IMG/VR virus record: IMGVR_UViG_3300032308_002578
Coordinates: 23,751-87,750 of that record
From: a virus
Strand: one strand, 5' to 3'
Length of the DNA: 64,000 nucleotides
The notes under the pieces were generated by a model. The model was given only the letters and a program-made list of their open reading frames with translations. It was not told the DNA's origin and did no database searches. The stretch's first letter is position 1, and each line of letters begins with the position of its first letter. A program made the position numbers and the translations under genes. This document shows, piece after piece, positions 28,309-36,536 of this stretch.

Positions 28309-29481
28309 TCAGGCTTCTTCCTGCGCGGCCAGTTCAAACAACCGGTCAATGGTCAGGAGATCCTCGGCGGCTGGGTTGCGGGCAACCACCGACGCCTGCT
28401 TCTCGGACATCAACTGGTCGAGTGTGGTCGCCATGCCGCGGTCGAGCGTGGGAACAATAGCCGCTAATTTATCGCGGTCCATGTACACCCCGCCGGCACT
28501 CACGGCCTCAGCGAAATCATCGCCTAAGTAGGCGCGAACATCTTCGACGGCCAACTTCTCAAGGTCGTCAAGCGCGTACACGTTGCCCGTGGTTGTCTCG
28601 ACGTTCTGGTTCAGGAACTCGCGCGCAACCTTCTCGGTCACGGCAAACAGAACCTCCTCGGGCCGCGGCAGGCCACCCGCATCGTACAGTCGATACAGGT
28701 GGGTGCTGCGGTCGAAATTATCGACCGCGCTCGCCAACTTCAGCCGAGTGTCAACGGCCCGAGCCCTTTCGGGGTTCTGGTCGATGATCTCGGCCAACTT
28801 GGACAACTCACCAGCCAGATCTTTGTACTGGCGCTGGGTAAGCCGTACGCGGTCTTTAAGCATTTGGCTGGCCATCTTCGCGGCGCACGCGCCGTAGCCC
28901 GCAGCCAGTTCCAGCGTACCCTCGGCCACGCTGACATCGGCGTTAAAGTGGGCAGCCTTTTCCAGAATCTTGGTGGCAATGCGATTACGATCTTCGAAGA
29001 CAAATTCGTCGCGGTACTGCTTAAAGTGCGCAGCGGCAAACTTGACCTCGCTGCCGTTCCGCAGGGGCCAGTGCCGTTCCTTGCGCCCGTCAGCCGCCAC
29101 CCACACGATGCCGAAATCGTCGTCGGATACCGCGTCGAGCCCGGTCGAAGCAGTCTTTTCAAGTCCGGCGATCAGGCCCGAAATACCGAAGTACTCGGCG
29201 GCCTTATTAATGCGGGATTTAATGACATCGGCCTGCTTTTCCTCGAACTGCGCCTGCTTGTCCGCGAAGAACAAAGCCGACATCCACGTTGCGGGAGCCG
29301 TGTGACATGGGTAAAGTTTATTGTGCTGGTCCGCGTACAGGTGCCGAGGCAGCGTTTCGTCGCCGTTGAGACGCTCGTCCGCCGCAGACTTAACGAAGTC
29401 GGGCGCCGGGTGCAGCGCGGTCAACCTGTGCGTTTCACGGCCACTGATGTCGTGAGCATGGTCCAGCGGGATATTTGTCAT
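28309..29481 (-). CDS. Hypothetical phage protein, minus strand
   Basis: A 390-residue protein starting with MTNIPLDHAHD. Residues 30-90 carry HLYADQHNKLYPCHTAP, a motif I recall in other phage proteins of unknown role; the remainder is Ala/Glu/Leu-rich and helical (about 130-390). The start at 29481 shares CATG with the plus-strand start at 29480. A scaffold or virion-assembly role is possible but unproven. Confidence 0.6.
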   Translation of the reverse strand: MTNIPLDHAHDISGRETHRLTALHPAPDFVKSAADERLNGDETLPRHLYADQHNKLYPCHTAPATWMSALFFADKQAQFEEKQADVIKSRINKAAEYFGISGLIAGLEKTASTGLDAVSDDDFGIVWVAADGRKERHWPLRNGSEVKFAAAHFKQYRDEFVFEDRNRIATKILEKAAHFNADVSVAEGTLELAAGYGACAAKMASQMLKDRVRLTQRQYKDLAGELSKLAEIIDQNPERARAVDTRLKLASAVDNFDRSTHLYRLYDAGGLPRPEEVLFAVTEKVAREFLNQNVETTTGNVYALDDLEKLAVEDVRAYLGDDFAEAVSAGGVYMDRDKLAAIVPTLDRGMATTLDQLMSEKQASVVARNPAAEDLLTIDRLFELAAQEEA

Positions 29482-32116
29482 GGGTCTGCCTATTTCTTTA
29501 GTCCGCCGACATAACCACATGGGTGCCCTGTCGGCTTTGGGGGTGGCGCCGGAAATTCCAGCATTTCCGGCTGTGGTCAGTTGTCCATTATGTCAGCAAA
29601 ATACGCTTCATCTATTCGACGATATCGTAACAGATGGTATTTGGCTGTACTGTAACTCCTGTCTCGCCCATGGAAATATCATAACGTTTGGAGCCCAGAT
29701 CTGGAATACAAGCCTCCCGGCCGTATTAACCCGGTTGACCGACCTTGGGTTTATAGCCCCGGGCGATGGCGATAAGTGCGCTGGCGAGTACGAGCGCGCC
29801 CACAGCAAGTTACAGGCCGCCAACGTTTTCTGGGACGCGGCTGCTTCTCAGGTCTGGAATCACGGTGACGACATCATTGCCGTCCGGCTCCGCGAAGTGG
29901 GCGTGCAGCACGAGATTGTCGCCTGTCAGGGGCTCGTCGGCGTAGCCCACACCGACCAGATTGCAGAACTGTATGCCGCTATGGGTCGGTCCAAACCGGC
30001 AGCGCTGCGCCCGCGGGCTCCCAGCATCGTGTTTCCGTACTACGACCTGCCCGGGCGATTTACAGGGTTTTTTCTGGTCCAGTACGACGAAGACTTTGCC
30101 GTGAAAACATCGTTCGTTTCACGGGAGTATAAAAAGCGCCGAGCGGACGCTGGTTACTGGCATCTTATTTCGGGATTATTGCCTGTGCCGCAATTATTGC
30201 GGAATAGAATGTTTATCGTTGACGACCCGTTTTGGGCACTTTCGGCCCAGTGTCGGCAACTAAAATACGGCCTGCCGTTCTTGCCGCTGGCCGCCAGTTA
30301 TAGCGGGCCGGAAGCCACCAGTTACGGCCAGAACTGGCAGTCCTTTTATCCGACCACCCGATTGTTTCAGGGCCGCGTCAGCACGCCTGAGCTTGTCAGC
30401 CAAGCCTGCACGGCCAAGGGCTACGTATGTATTGCCCCGTTGGACAAAAACGAGTACACGCAAAAAAAGCCTAAATACAATCTGGTCCGGCTGGCGGCGC
30501 TTCAGGCCGTCGCCGAGACGTGGCAGTCGAACCTCCTTAACACGCTTACCGCATCCAGCGAACTTACGGCGTTTGCGTTCGCTACCCGGCTCCGAATTTC
30601 GGTTGACCGCCTGCAGATGTTTTTCAACAAACACGCCGATAAGTTTTCGACCAGGTTTGCCGAAAAAGTGCTCGACACCGTGAAACTGGCACCGGCAGCA
30701 CCCACCAAGATCTTCCGGCGGTGGACGCTGATCGAGCGCGACAACAAATGGTGGACGCAAGTCGGCCAGCAAATCTGCAACGCGCGGCCCGTCATTACCA
30801 AGATTTTGCAAGACGATGATGGCGAAAAAATGTACGGCGGGCAGATCTACGTCGGCGAAGAGGTTTACGAATTTACCGACAGCGCCGAAAAGATTGAACG
30901 GATGGGGCTGCTCGCGTACGCGTTCGCGCACATGGCGCCGCTGGGCAAACTGATCACCTACGACCGGCACTGGAACCCCAAGAGCCATTTGCTGGCCATG
31001 CAGTTGCACCCACCAGCGCTCGAAGTCGTGTCGTCCAAGATCGGCTGGGACGAACAAACAAATACGTTTCGGCTTGGTGCGTACGGCATCACGAATAGTG
31101 GCGAAATCACCGAAACACCAACGTTGCCCAACAAGCGGTTAAAGACCAGTTTTCCGGAACCCGTGCTCGTGGCGCCGATCAGCATTCGGCAGTTTTTAAC
31201 GACTAGTCCGCAAAACGCGTTTGTCTGGAATGTGTTCTCGTCTGTCACTGCGGCATTAATTGCGCCCATTCTGCGCAAAGACCCGGAAGGCACGATCATT
31301 TGCGGCCCGGCGTTCAATACCGCGGCCAAGATCGGGGCTGCCTTGAACTGCGAGCACGTCCAGACATCGGCGCTACGCAAATACGACGCCGGCCGGTTTC
31401 TGGACGCCGCGACCCGGGAAAGATCATGGCCGGTCTTTGCCTCTAGCGCGTTTAACGACACCCTGTTCAATGCCGCCTTGAGCAAATGCCACAATCAGGC
31501 GGCCGTCGTACGCATGACCGAAGATGCTGCGGCGGTGGGTGTCGGCTACGGTTGGCAGAGCATTGTCGGTGTCGCGCCGCCGCCCGATACCGATTTCTCG
31601 GCGCTGCAGTATGTGCTGCCGGGTTATATTCAGCGGCTGCTCAAAATGCGGATGAGTTTCGCCGCGCAAAATAAACATTTAACGACAGGTGTGCTGCAGG
31701 ACATCCATAAATGGCTGCAGGAAACCTACGACGCCACGTTTCATTTACCCCAAGCCTTAAATCAGTTAACGACCCCCGCAGACGCGCACAAAGCCATTAT
31801 GCGGGAAATTAACAGAGCCGTTCAGGCCGATAAAATAGCGATTATTCCCAGACCACGCCGGCGCGATCAGGCCAGTAATTACGTACTGCGCCGCAAAGAC
31901 CACTGGTGGTTAAACCGCAGGGCTATCGACAACTATCTTGCCGCCTGTAAAAATATTCCACCGAACTGGCTGGCAATTATAGACTTAATGCTTGCTGCCG
32001 GTGTGTACGCCGGAGAGGAAACCATCCACAACCTGCCCGGCATACTCGTCGATACGCGGTGGTGCGATCAATTCTGGGAAGATTGCGATTTGTCATCTAG
32101 TCGTGAAATTGGGTGA
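29480..32116 (+). CDS. Primase-like protein with N-terminal zinc ribbon
   Basis: An 878-residue protein. C35, C38, C58 and C61 form a zinc ribbon (VSCPLCQQ... YCNSCLAHGN) like CHC2-type primases. Residues 170-205 show an SIVFPYYDLPGRFTGFF-like segment as in TOPRIM-associated primases, and RMFIVDDPFWALSAQ near 240 could be the TOPRIM strand. The C-terminal half may carry the fused helicase or a partner domain; no Walker motif is obvious. The start is either 29480 (GCGGGA 9 nt upstream) or 29519. It probably synthesises replication primers, or is a related replication factor. Confidence 0.65.
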   Translation: MGLPISLVRRHNHMGALSALGVAPEIPAFPAVVSCPLCQQNTLHLFDDIVTDGIWLYCNSCLAHGNIITFGAQIWNTSLPAVLTRLTDLGFIAPGDGDKCAGEYERAHSKLQAANVFWDAAASQVWNHGDDIIAVRLREVGVQHEIVACQGLVGVAHTDQIAELYAAMGRSKPAALRPRAPSIVFPYYDLPGRFTGFFLVQYDEDFAVKTSFVSREYKKRRADAGYWHLISGLLPVPQLLRNRMFIVDDPFWALSAQCRQLKYGLPFLPLAASYSGPEATSYGQNWQSFYPTTRLFQGRVSTPELVSQACTAKGYVCIAPLDKNEYTQKKPKYNLVRLAALQAVAETWQSNLLNTLTASSELTAFAFATRLRISVDRLQMFFNKHADKFSTRFAEKVLDTVKLAPAAPTKIFRRWTLIERDNKWWTQVGQQICNARPVITKILQDDDGEKMYGGQIYVGEEVYEFTDSAEKIERMGLLAYAFAHMAPLGKLITYDRHWNPKSHLLAMQLHPPALEVVSSKIGWDEQTNTFRLGAYGITNSGEITETPTLPNKRLKTSFPEPVLVAPISIRQFLTTSPQNAFVWNVFSSVTAALIAPILRKDPEGTIICGPAFNTAAKIGAALNCEHVQTSALRKYDAGRFLDAATRERSWPVFASSAFNDTLFNAALSKCHNQAAVVRMTEDAAAVGVGYGWQSIVGVAPPPDTDFSALQYVLPGYIQRLLKMRMSFAAQNKHLTTGVLQDIHKWLQETYDATFHLPQALNQLTTPADAHKAIMREINRAVQADKIAIIPRPRRRDQASNYVLRRKDHWWLNRRAIDNYLAACKNIPPNWLAIIDLMLAAGVYAGEETIHNLPGILVDTRWCDQFWEDCDLSSSREIG

Positions 32117-32120
32117 ATAA

Positions 32121-32447
32121 ATGAAGCGTCGTCGAAACCGGTATAACTCAGACCGCCAGCCGTTCAATCAAAACGATGATCTCGACGACGATTTCATCGA
32201 AGAGGAATGGCAATTTGTCGACGACGAGGATGACGACGACGAGGACGACTTTGATTTCGACAGCGGCCATAAAACCGACTGGTACATCCCCGACGACAAC
32301 GACGAAGATGAAGACGACGAAGACTACGAGGACGAAGATTACGAAAACGAAGACGACGACGCTGACGACGCCGCGTTTAACTGGGACGATGACGACGATG
32401 AGGACGACGACCCAGCGTACGAGGACAATTTCAACATAGACGAATAG
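32121..32447 (+). CDS. Very acidic small protein
   Basis: A 108-residue protein: a basic start (KRRRNRYNS) then about 90 residues dominated by Asp/Glu (EDDDDEDDFDF-like), certainly disordered and strongly negative. Such proteins can mimic DNA or sequester basic proteins. It lies directly after the primase-like gene (4 nt). Confidence 0.6.
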   Translation: MKRRRNRYNSDRQPFNQNDDLDDDFIEEEWQFVDDEDDDDEDDFDFDSGHKTDWYIPDDNDEDEDDEDYEDEDYENEDDDADDAAFNWDDDDDEDDDPAYEDNFNIDE

Positions 32448-32452
32448 GTGTC

Positions 32453-32932
32453 ATGCAAACATTTCTGCCGCTACCGAGATTTAAACATTCGGCGGCAGTT
32501 CTTGATAACAAACGACTCGGCAAACAACGGGTCGAATGCAAACAGATCTTGTTGTGTTTGGGTGTGCCAATTGGCGACCATACGCCAACGCCCGGCGGTT
32601 CGAAGTGGCGCAATCACCCAGCCGTGCGCATGTGGGCTGGCCATGAGATTGCCCTCGCGGCATACTCCATCGTGGTTTGCCGAGAATGGCGCCGGCGTGG
32701 CTTTCGCGACACGCTGCTCGCGCAGTTCATGGCCTGCTACGGCGTGCTGCGGCCGACAGTAACGCGCGTGGACTATCCGCCATGGTTTGGCGACTATGAC
32801 TTGCACGCCAGCCACCGCAGCAATTTGTTACGCAAGGACTATCGCTTTTATTCGCAGTTTGGATGGATGGAGCCCATCGACCTACCGTACATTTGGCCCG
32901 TGGAGAAAGAACATGCAGGCAGTGCTCATTGA
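32453..32932 (+). CDS. Pyrimidine-dimer DNA glycosylase-like protein
   Basis: A 159-residue protein of the MSMEG_6728/Pyr_excise-related type: RLGKQRVECKQIL near residue 21, WRNHPAVRMWAGHE near residue 52, and the C-terminal HASHRSNLLRKDY followed by FGW...LPYIWP. Family members are linked to cleavage of UV-damaged DNA. The presence of both conserved HPAVRMW and SHRSNLLRKD blocks makes the identification firm, although activity is not shown by the sequence. It overlaps the downstream gene by 20 nt. Confidence 0.8.
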   Translation: MQTFLPLPRFKHSAAVLDNKRLGKQRVECKQILLCLGVPIGDHTPTPGGSKWRNHPAVRMWAGHEIALAAYSIVVCREWRRRGFRDTLLAQFMACYGVLRPTVTRVDYPPWFGDYDLHASHRSNLLRKDYRFYSQFGWMEPIDLPYIWPVEKEHAGSAH

Positions 32933-33260
32933 CCCGTACAAAGAAGAAGTCACAAACGTCGAGTACAACGGCGACTATAAGCAGATCTATGACCACATTA
33001 AGGCTGACTGTTTTACGCTGGTGCGGCTACACGACAACGACGACGTATTCGTGGACGATGAGGGTCTGCTCAAAGTCACCAAGGACACGAAATTTTTCAT
33101 GCTCAAGGACTACCCACAGCCGCTCGCGGGCTACGGGTTGATTCTCGGCAACGACGACGAGGGCGAATCGGTAGCCGTGCACCACACTGCCGAATTCTAC
33201 CGGCCCAAGGTACAATTCCTCGACGCGCAGATGGTGCGGGTGTTTGGTTACTTTAAGTAA
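32913..33260 (+). CDS. DUF3846-like protein
   Basis: A 115-residue protein with AVLIDPYKEEVTNVEYNGDY, FTLVRL, DVFVDDEGLLK and LAGYGLILGNDDEG, which matches my recollection of the DUF3846 pattern found in phages and plasmids. ATG at 32913 follows TGGAGAAAGAAC. Function unknown. Confidence 0.65.
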   Translation: MQAVLIDPYKEEVTNVEYNGDYKQIYDHIKADCFTLVRLHDNDDVFVDDEGLLKVTKDTKFFMLKDYPQPLAGYGLILGNDDEGESVAVHHTAEFYRPKVQFLDAQMVRVFGYFK

Positions 33261-33305
33261 TTGCTGATTTGTAATTTAGGTTGTAGTTACAACGTAAAAC
33301 CGCTA

Positions 33306-33412
33306 AACAGTTTAAATGGCCCGCAAAAACGCCCCCATAGCATAATGATAATGCGGCTGATTTGTAATCAGCGGATGAAGGTTTGATTCCTTCTGGGGGC
33401 TTTTAAACTGTT
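33306..33412. repeat. 11-bp inverted repeat flanking the tRNA
   Basis: AACAGTTTAAA at 33306-33316 and its complement TTTAAACTGTT at 33402-33412 bracket the tRNA gene. They could form a processing stem or a remnant recombination element. Confidence 0.5.
33331..33400 (+). tRNA. tRNA-Thr (anticodon UGU)
   Basis: A 70-nt cloverleaf: acceptor GCCCCCA/TGGGGGC, D-stem GCAT/ATGC, anticodon stem GCTGA/TCAGC with loop TTTGTAA (anticodon TGT, reading ACA and possibly other ACN), T-stem GAAGG/CCTTC with loop TTTGATT. The D-loop has A at position 19 and the T-loop has T at position 56, a Watson-Crick swap of the usual G19-C56 pair. CCA is not encoded. Phage tRNAs commonly supply codons favoured by the phage. 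Confidence 0.85.
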
Positions 33413-33441
33413 AAAATCATGGCACACACGGAGGTGTTGCC

Positions 33442-33885
33442 ATGAACGAGTTTACGATCAAGATCCGCGATATTAACAAGTTGAGCCTGATCGACGCGAC
33501 GGCTATCTACAGCCGGCTGTCGTGGCCTGACTCCGGTAGCACGAGTTCCATTCAGCGAGAATTGGAAAAACGCTACCTCACGCCAGAGCCCGGACCGCAC
33601 CCGGAGATGGCCATTGCGCTGATCTGGCACAACAGCCTGCTCGTCGCGTGGGTCGGGAGCCGGCTGTGGCCGGAACGATTCAAGGGCGAGACGATCATGG
33701 CCCAGACTATCGAGTGCTTCACAGATCCGGAACTGCGACAGCGGGGATATGCCGCGCTAGGCTTGCAAGCATTGCTTACGGCCGGATTTATTGATAGAGC
33801 TAAGCACGTCGCAGTCTACGCCAAGAACGTGGTCAAGATAGCCGAGCGCTGCGGCTGCAAAAGCGTGCTGCTGTGCGAGCCGTAA
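33442..33885 (+). CDS. GNAT-like acyltransferase
   Basis: A 147-residue protein starting after GGAGGTGTTGCC. Near residues 100-106 RQRGYAALGLQALL resembles GNAT motif A (acetyl-CoA pyrophosphate binding), preceded by a hydrophobic strand (ALIWHNSLLVAWVGS). Substrate unknown; phage GNATs may modify host proteins. The assignment rests on the motif A pattern only. Confidence 0.5.
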   Translation: MNEFTIKIRDINKLSLIDATAIYSRLSWPDSGSTSSIQRELEKRYLTPEPGPHPEMAIALIWHNSLLVAWVGSRLWPERFKGETIMAQTIECFTDPELRQRGYAALGLQALLTAGFIDRAKHVAVYAKNVVKIAERCGCKSVLLCEP

Positions 33886-33918
33886 ACAAACACACAGTTA
33901 ACTTACTGTATGCAGTTT

Positions 33919-33948
33919 AAACCCGTGGCATGATTGCCGCGGGTTTTT
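33919..33948 (+). terminator. Rho-independent terminator
   Basis: AAACCCGTGG and CCGCGGGTTT pair around a short loop, followed by a T-run (TTTTTTAT). It separates the GNAT-like gene from the next operon. Confidence 0.8.
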
Positions 33949-34009
33949 TATTTACACAATTAGTTTGCGTATGTGAGTGTTTTTAACAATAACTAACAAA
34001 GGAAAAGAC

Positions 34010-34768
34010 ATGGCAACCATGCTCAAGGGTTCGAAGAAGACGCAAGCCAAGGCCAAGACGACAAAGACTGCCGCCAAAGAGCACCTCGGCCCCGATGACG
34101 ATAAGGGCGATTTGGCAATTGCTGATCGCGTGGGCGTGACGATCACAGCGCCCAACTTCAAGACCGTGGAGATCACAATCCGCGGCACGGCGCCGTACGT
34201 GCAGTTGGCGTTCGGCAAGAAGGCGCGCGAAATGATGCGCGAGAAGCAGGCTGCCGGCTCGACCGCCGCCAAGGGCAAGAAGCGCGAAGCCAAGGACTTC
34301 GATGCGAACTTCAAGGAAGCCCAGCACGTCTCAACCAAGGGCTGGTGTGGCATCCCAGCCAGCGCCCTTCGTAACGCGCTGGTTGACTCCTGCGTGGTCG
34401 TGGGCTATCACAAGACCAAGGCGAAGAAGGCTATTTTCGTCGAGGCCGACGGTTTCGACGCTGTCGAAGGCACGCCGCTCATCCGGTTGTACAATGACGG
34501 CAAGGGTAAGTTGGTAGACGCCAAGCCGAAGCACGTCGAGCACACCGTTCGCAACGCGACCGGCGTTGCCGATATCCGTGTTCGAGCGATGTTTGAGCAG
34601 TGGCAGGCCAAGGTCCGCGTGCGTTTTGATGCCGACATGTTCACGCCGGCCGACATTGCCAATCTCATGCTGCGCGCTGGTATGCAAGTCGGAATCGGCG
34701 AAGGCCGCGCAGATTCGCCCAATTCGTGCGGTATGGGCTGGGGTCATTTCGAGTGCGTGAAGGGTTAA
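34010..34768 (+). CDS. Conserved phage protein with possible RAMP-like features
   Basis: A 252-residue protein. The first 45 residues are basic and Ala-rich. It then has VEITIRGTAPYVQLAF, KGWCGIPASALRNALV (a Gly-Phe/Ile-Pro-Ala motif), and near the C-terminus GMQVGIGEGRADS followed by Gly-rich GMGWGHFE. I recall this pattern in phage proteins of unknown role; the C-terminal Gly-rich loop vaguely resembles Cas7/RAMP proteins. The start follows AAAGGAAAAGAC. It is co-transcribed with the 34788 gene. Confidence 0.6.
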   Translation: MATMLKGSKKTQAKAKTTKTAAKEHLGPDDDKGDLAIADRVGVTITAPNFKTVEITIRGTAPYVQLAFGKKAREMMREKQAAGSTAAKGKKREAKDFDANFKEAQHVSTKGWCGIPASALRNALVDSCVVVGYHKTKAKKAIFVEADGFDAVEGTPLIRLYNDGKGKLVDAKPKHVEHTVRNATGVADIRVRAMFEQWQAKVRVRFDADMFTPADIANLMLRAGMQVGIGEGRADSPNSCGMGWGHFECVKG

Positions 34769-34787
34769 TTTAACAAGGAGAAATGTT

Positions 34788-35267
34788 ATGGGGCGTAAAC
34801 GGCAAATGTCTTCCATCAAGGAAGAACTGACGCAGATTTTTCAAAAGCACAACGGCAATCTTCCGCCCGAAGCCGTTGTCGAATTTGCGCGCAATAAAAA
34901 CACCGCGTTGCACGCAGAGTTTGAGTGGGATGATACAGAAGCGGCGCATCAGTTTCGGCTAGTGCAGGCACGAAATATCATCCGACTGAACATAGACATC
35001 GTCGAAACGCCCAACGGCAATGTTCGCGTTCCCGTGTATGTGTCGCTTGTTTCAGACCGACGCAGCGGCCTCGGCTACCGGGCGCTCACAGACGTCATGA
35101 GCGACGCCGACATGCGTGCTCAGTTATTGCAACAGGCGATCGACGAGTTGCAGCGAGTTCGGCGCAAGTATGAATCGCTGCGCGAATTGGCGCCTGTGTT
35201 CTCGGCTTTAGATCGCGTCGCCCGCAACGCCAGCAGGCGGCCAACACGTCGCGCCGCTCGGGCTTAA
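34788..35267 (+). CDS. Conserved phage helical protein
   Basis: A 159-residue protein beginning after AAGGAGAAATGTT. ALHAEFEWDDTEAAHQFRL and VPVYVSLVSDRRSGLGYRAL are features I have seen in widespread phage proteins, as are its basic C-terminal RRPTRRAARA tail and a coiled region (IDELQRVRRKYESLREL). Function unknown; often near the 34010-type protein. Confidence 0.6.
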   Translation: MGRKRQMSSIKEELTQIFQKHNGNLPPEAVVEFARNKNTALHAEFEWDDTEAAHQFRLVQARNIIRLNIDIVETPNGNVRVPVYVSLVSDRRSGLGYRALTDVMSDADMRAQLLQQAIDELQRVRRKYESLRELAPVFSALDRVARNASRRPTRRAARA

Positions 35268-35552
35268 ATATTTAGACACGGCAGGCTTGGCAGGGCAACG
35301 CTAGGCTCGGCTACGCACGGCGCGGATCGGCAGGCGTGGAATGACGCTGCTCGGTTCGGCATGCCTAGGCATGGGTCGTTTTGGCTTGGCAGGTATGGCA
35401 CGGCGAGGCGGGGCGACGAGCGGTGAGGTGTGGATAGCCAAGACTTGGTTCGGATCGGCAGGCTGGGTAAGGCACGGCGTGGACGCGCGAGCAGCGACAT
35501 GGCGAGGCAGGCAGAGCAAGGCACGGCATGCTTTGGTGAGGATCGGTGTCGC

Positions 35553-35783
35553 TTAGACATGGCAGGCACGGACAGGCAAGGCGCGCTTTGGTAGGGTTTG
35601 GCTCGGCAAGGCAGGCTAGGCACGGCTCGTCTCGACGCGGCCAGATAGGCTCGGCAGGCGAGGTATGGCAAGGCCGGGAGCGCCCCGGCCGGGATAGACA
35701 TGGCAGGAATGGCATGGCTGGGTTCGGCACGGCGCGGTACGGATGGGCTTTAGACATGGCAGGCGTGGACAGGCTAGGCGGGG
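35553..35783 (+). repeat. Imperfect direct repeats within the island
   Basis: TTAGACATGGCAGGC at 35553 and 35750 begins two 30-nt copies that agree at 27 positions (next: GGACAGGC, AGGCG). Further partial copies begin at 35273, 35695 and 35806. Distances between core motifs are 281, 141, 56 and 55 nt. Confidence 0.7.
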
Positions 35784-35890
35784 AATGCCGGCGCGCGCAG
35801 ACGCATAGACACGGCAGGCAGGGTTAGGCAGGGCGAGGAGAGGCCGGGAGTGGCTCGGCAAATCACGGCAGGCTCGGAATTACATAAATT

Positions 35891-35929
35891 AAACAGGGGG
35901 CGGTTATTAACGTAGCCGCCCCCTGTTTT
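35891..35929 (+). terminator. Rho-independent terminator after the island
   Basis: AAACAGGGGGCGG (35891-35903) and CCGCCCCCTGTTT (35916-35928) form a perfect 13-bp stem, followed by TA. It directly precedes the start at 35941. Confidence 0.75.
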
Positions 35930-35940
35930 ACAATCACAGT

Positions 35941-36186
35941 ATGAAAAGATACCACGCTGAAAAGCACATCATCGACAGTCGCGTAAAAAAGTATAAGCAG
36001 ATCGCAGGCTGGCTTGACCCGGCGGATACGCGGTTCCTGCCCGATGCGGGCCGTTTCCGCAAATCTATCCGCTGCTCAGGCTGCGGCCGGGCGCGGTGCC
36101 AATTGTGCCACCCGGAGAAGTTTCCGCGGCGTATTCCAACAATTAAAGAACAACAGGCGCAGTATGACTGGCGCGATTACGAATAA
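35941..36186 (+). CDS. Small zinc-ribbon protein
   Basis: An 81-residue protein with CSGCGRARCQLC (residues 45-56), a CxxC...CxxC zinc-ribbon-like motif, and a basic, Arg-rich surround. It starts right after a strong terminator, so a promoter must lie in the gap or in the island. Possibly a nucleic-acid-binding protein; unknown. Confidence 0.5.
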   Translation: MKRYHAEKHIIDSRVKKYKQIAGWLDPADTRFLPDAGRFRKSIRCSGCGRARCQLCHPEKFPRRIPTIKEQQAQYDWRDYE

Positions 36187-36224
36187 ACCAGTCACGTTTT
36201 AACAACTAACTTTTTGGAGAATTC

Positions 36225-36536
36225 ATGCCTAACTTCGTAAACAACATCGTCCAAGCCTCGGGCCGGCTCGCCGATGCCGTAATGTCTGAGATGGCGTACG
36301 AGGACAACCGGCACAACGTCAAGATGCAGGTGATCGAGCGACTTATGGCCGGCGAGAACAAGTTGACCGGCAAGCCCCATTCGTTCAGTTCGGCCGAGAC
36401 CGCGGCGGCCTCTGACCCGGCCTACACCGATTATCTTGAGCAGTTGCGCAACGCCACCCGCGAGCGTATTCTCGCCAAGGGCGTCTATGACGCAGCCGTG
36501 GCTGCCGCCCGGCTGCAGGAGGTGGTCAGTGACTGA
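36225..36536 (+). CDS. Hypothetical protein
   Basis: A 103-residue helical, Ala/Glu-rich protein starting after GGAGAATTC, overlapping the next gene by 8 nt. It has no Cys or membrane segment. Not recognised. Confidence 0.5.
   Translation: MPNFVNNIVQASGRLADAVMSEMAYEDNRHNVKMQVIERLMAGENKLTGKPHSFSSAETAAASDPAYTDYLEQLRNATRERILAKGVYDAAVAAARLQEVVSD

Larger units (their letters stand above)
35268..35940. other. Non-coding G-rich island with 5-nt periodicity
   Basis: This roughly 600-nt stretch (35271-35878) contains no credible gene. On the plus strand it is a quasi-random series of pentamers with GGC in a fixed phase: for example 11 consecutive XGGCX-like units between 35278 and 35332, with later phase slips. 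TAGACAYGGCAGG-type motifs recur at 35273, 35554, 35695, 35751 and 35806. The complementary strand gives low-complexity Pro/Ala/Ser frames. Possible roles are packaging, origin, RNA or recombination site; the sequence does not decide. It ends in a terminator at 35891-35928. Confidence 0.7.

Noticed and set aside
28699-29514. Plus frame opposite the 28309 gene
   Set aside because: It overlaps a better minus gene; composition is Arg/Val-rich as expected of a complementary shadow.
30260-31057. A 265-codon minus frame inside the primase-like gene
   Set aside because: Arg/Gly/Val-rich complementary shadow of a coding gene that has zinc-ribbon motifs.
35264-35757. Minus and plus frames inside the G-rich island
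   Set aside because: They are low-complexity Pro/Ala/Ser/Cys or Gly/Arg sequences generated by the GGC pentamers, with no ribosome sites.
35271-35878. Possible CRISPR array in the island
   Set aside because: The recurring motifs have unequal spacing and vary in sequence, with no unique spacers of constant length.
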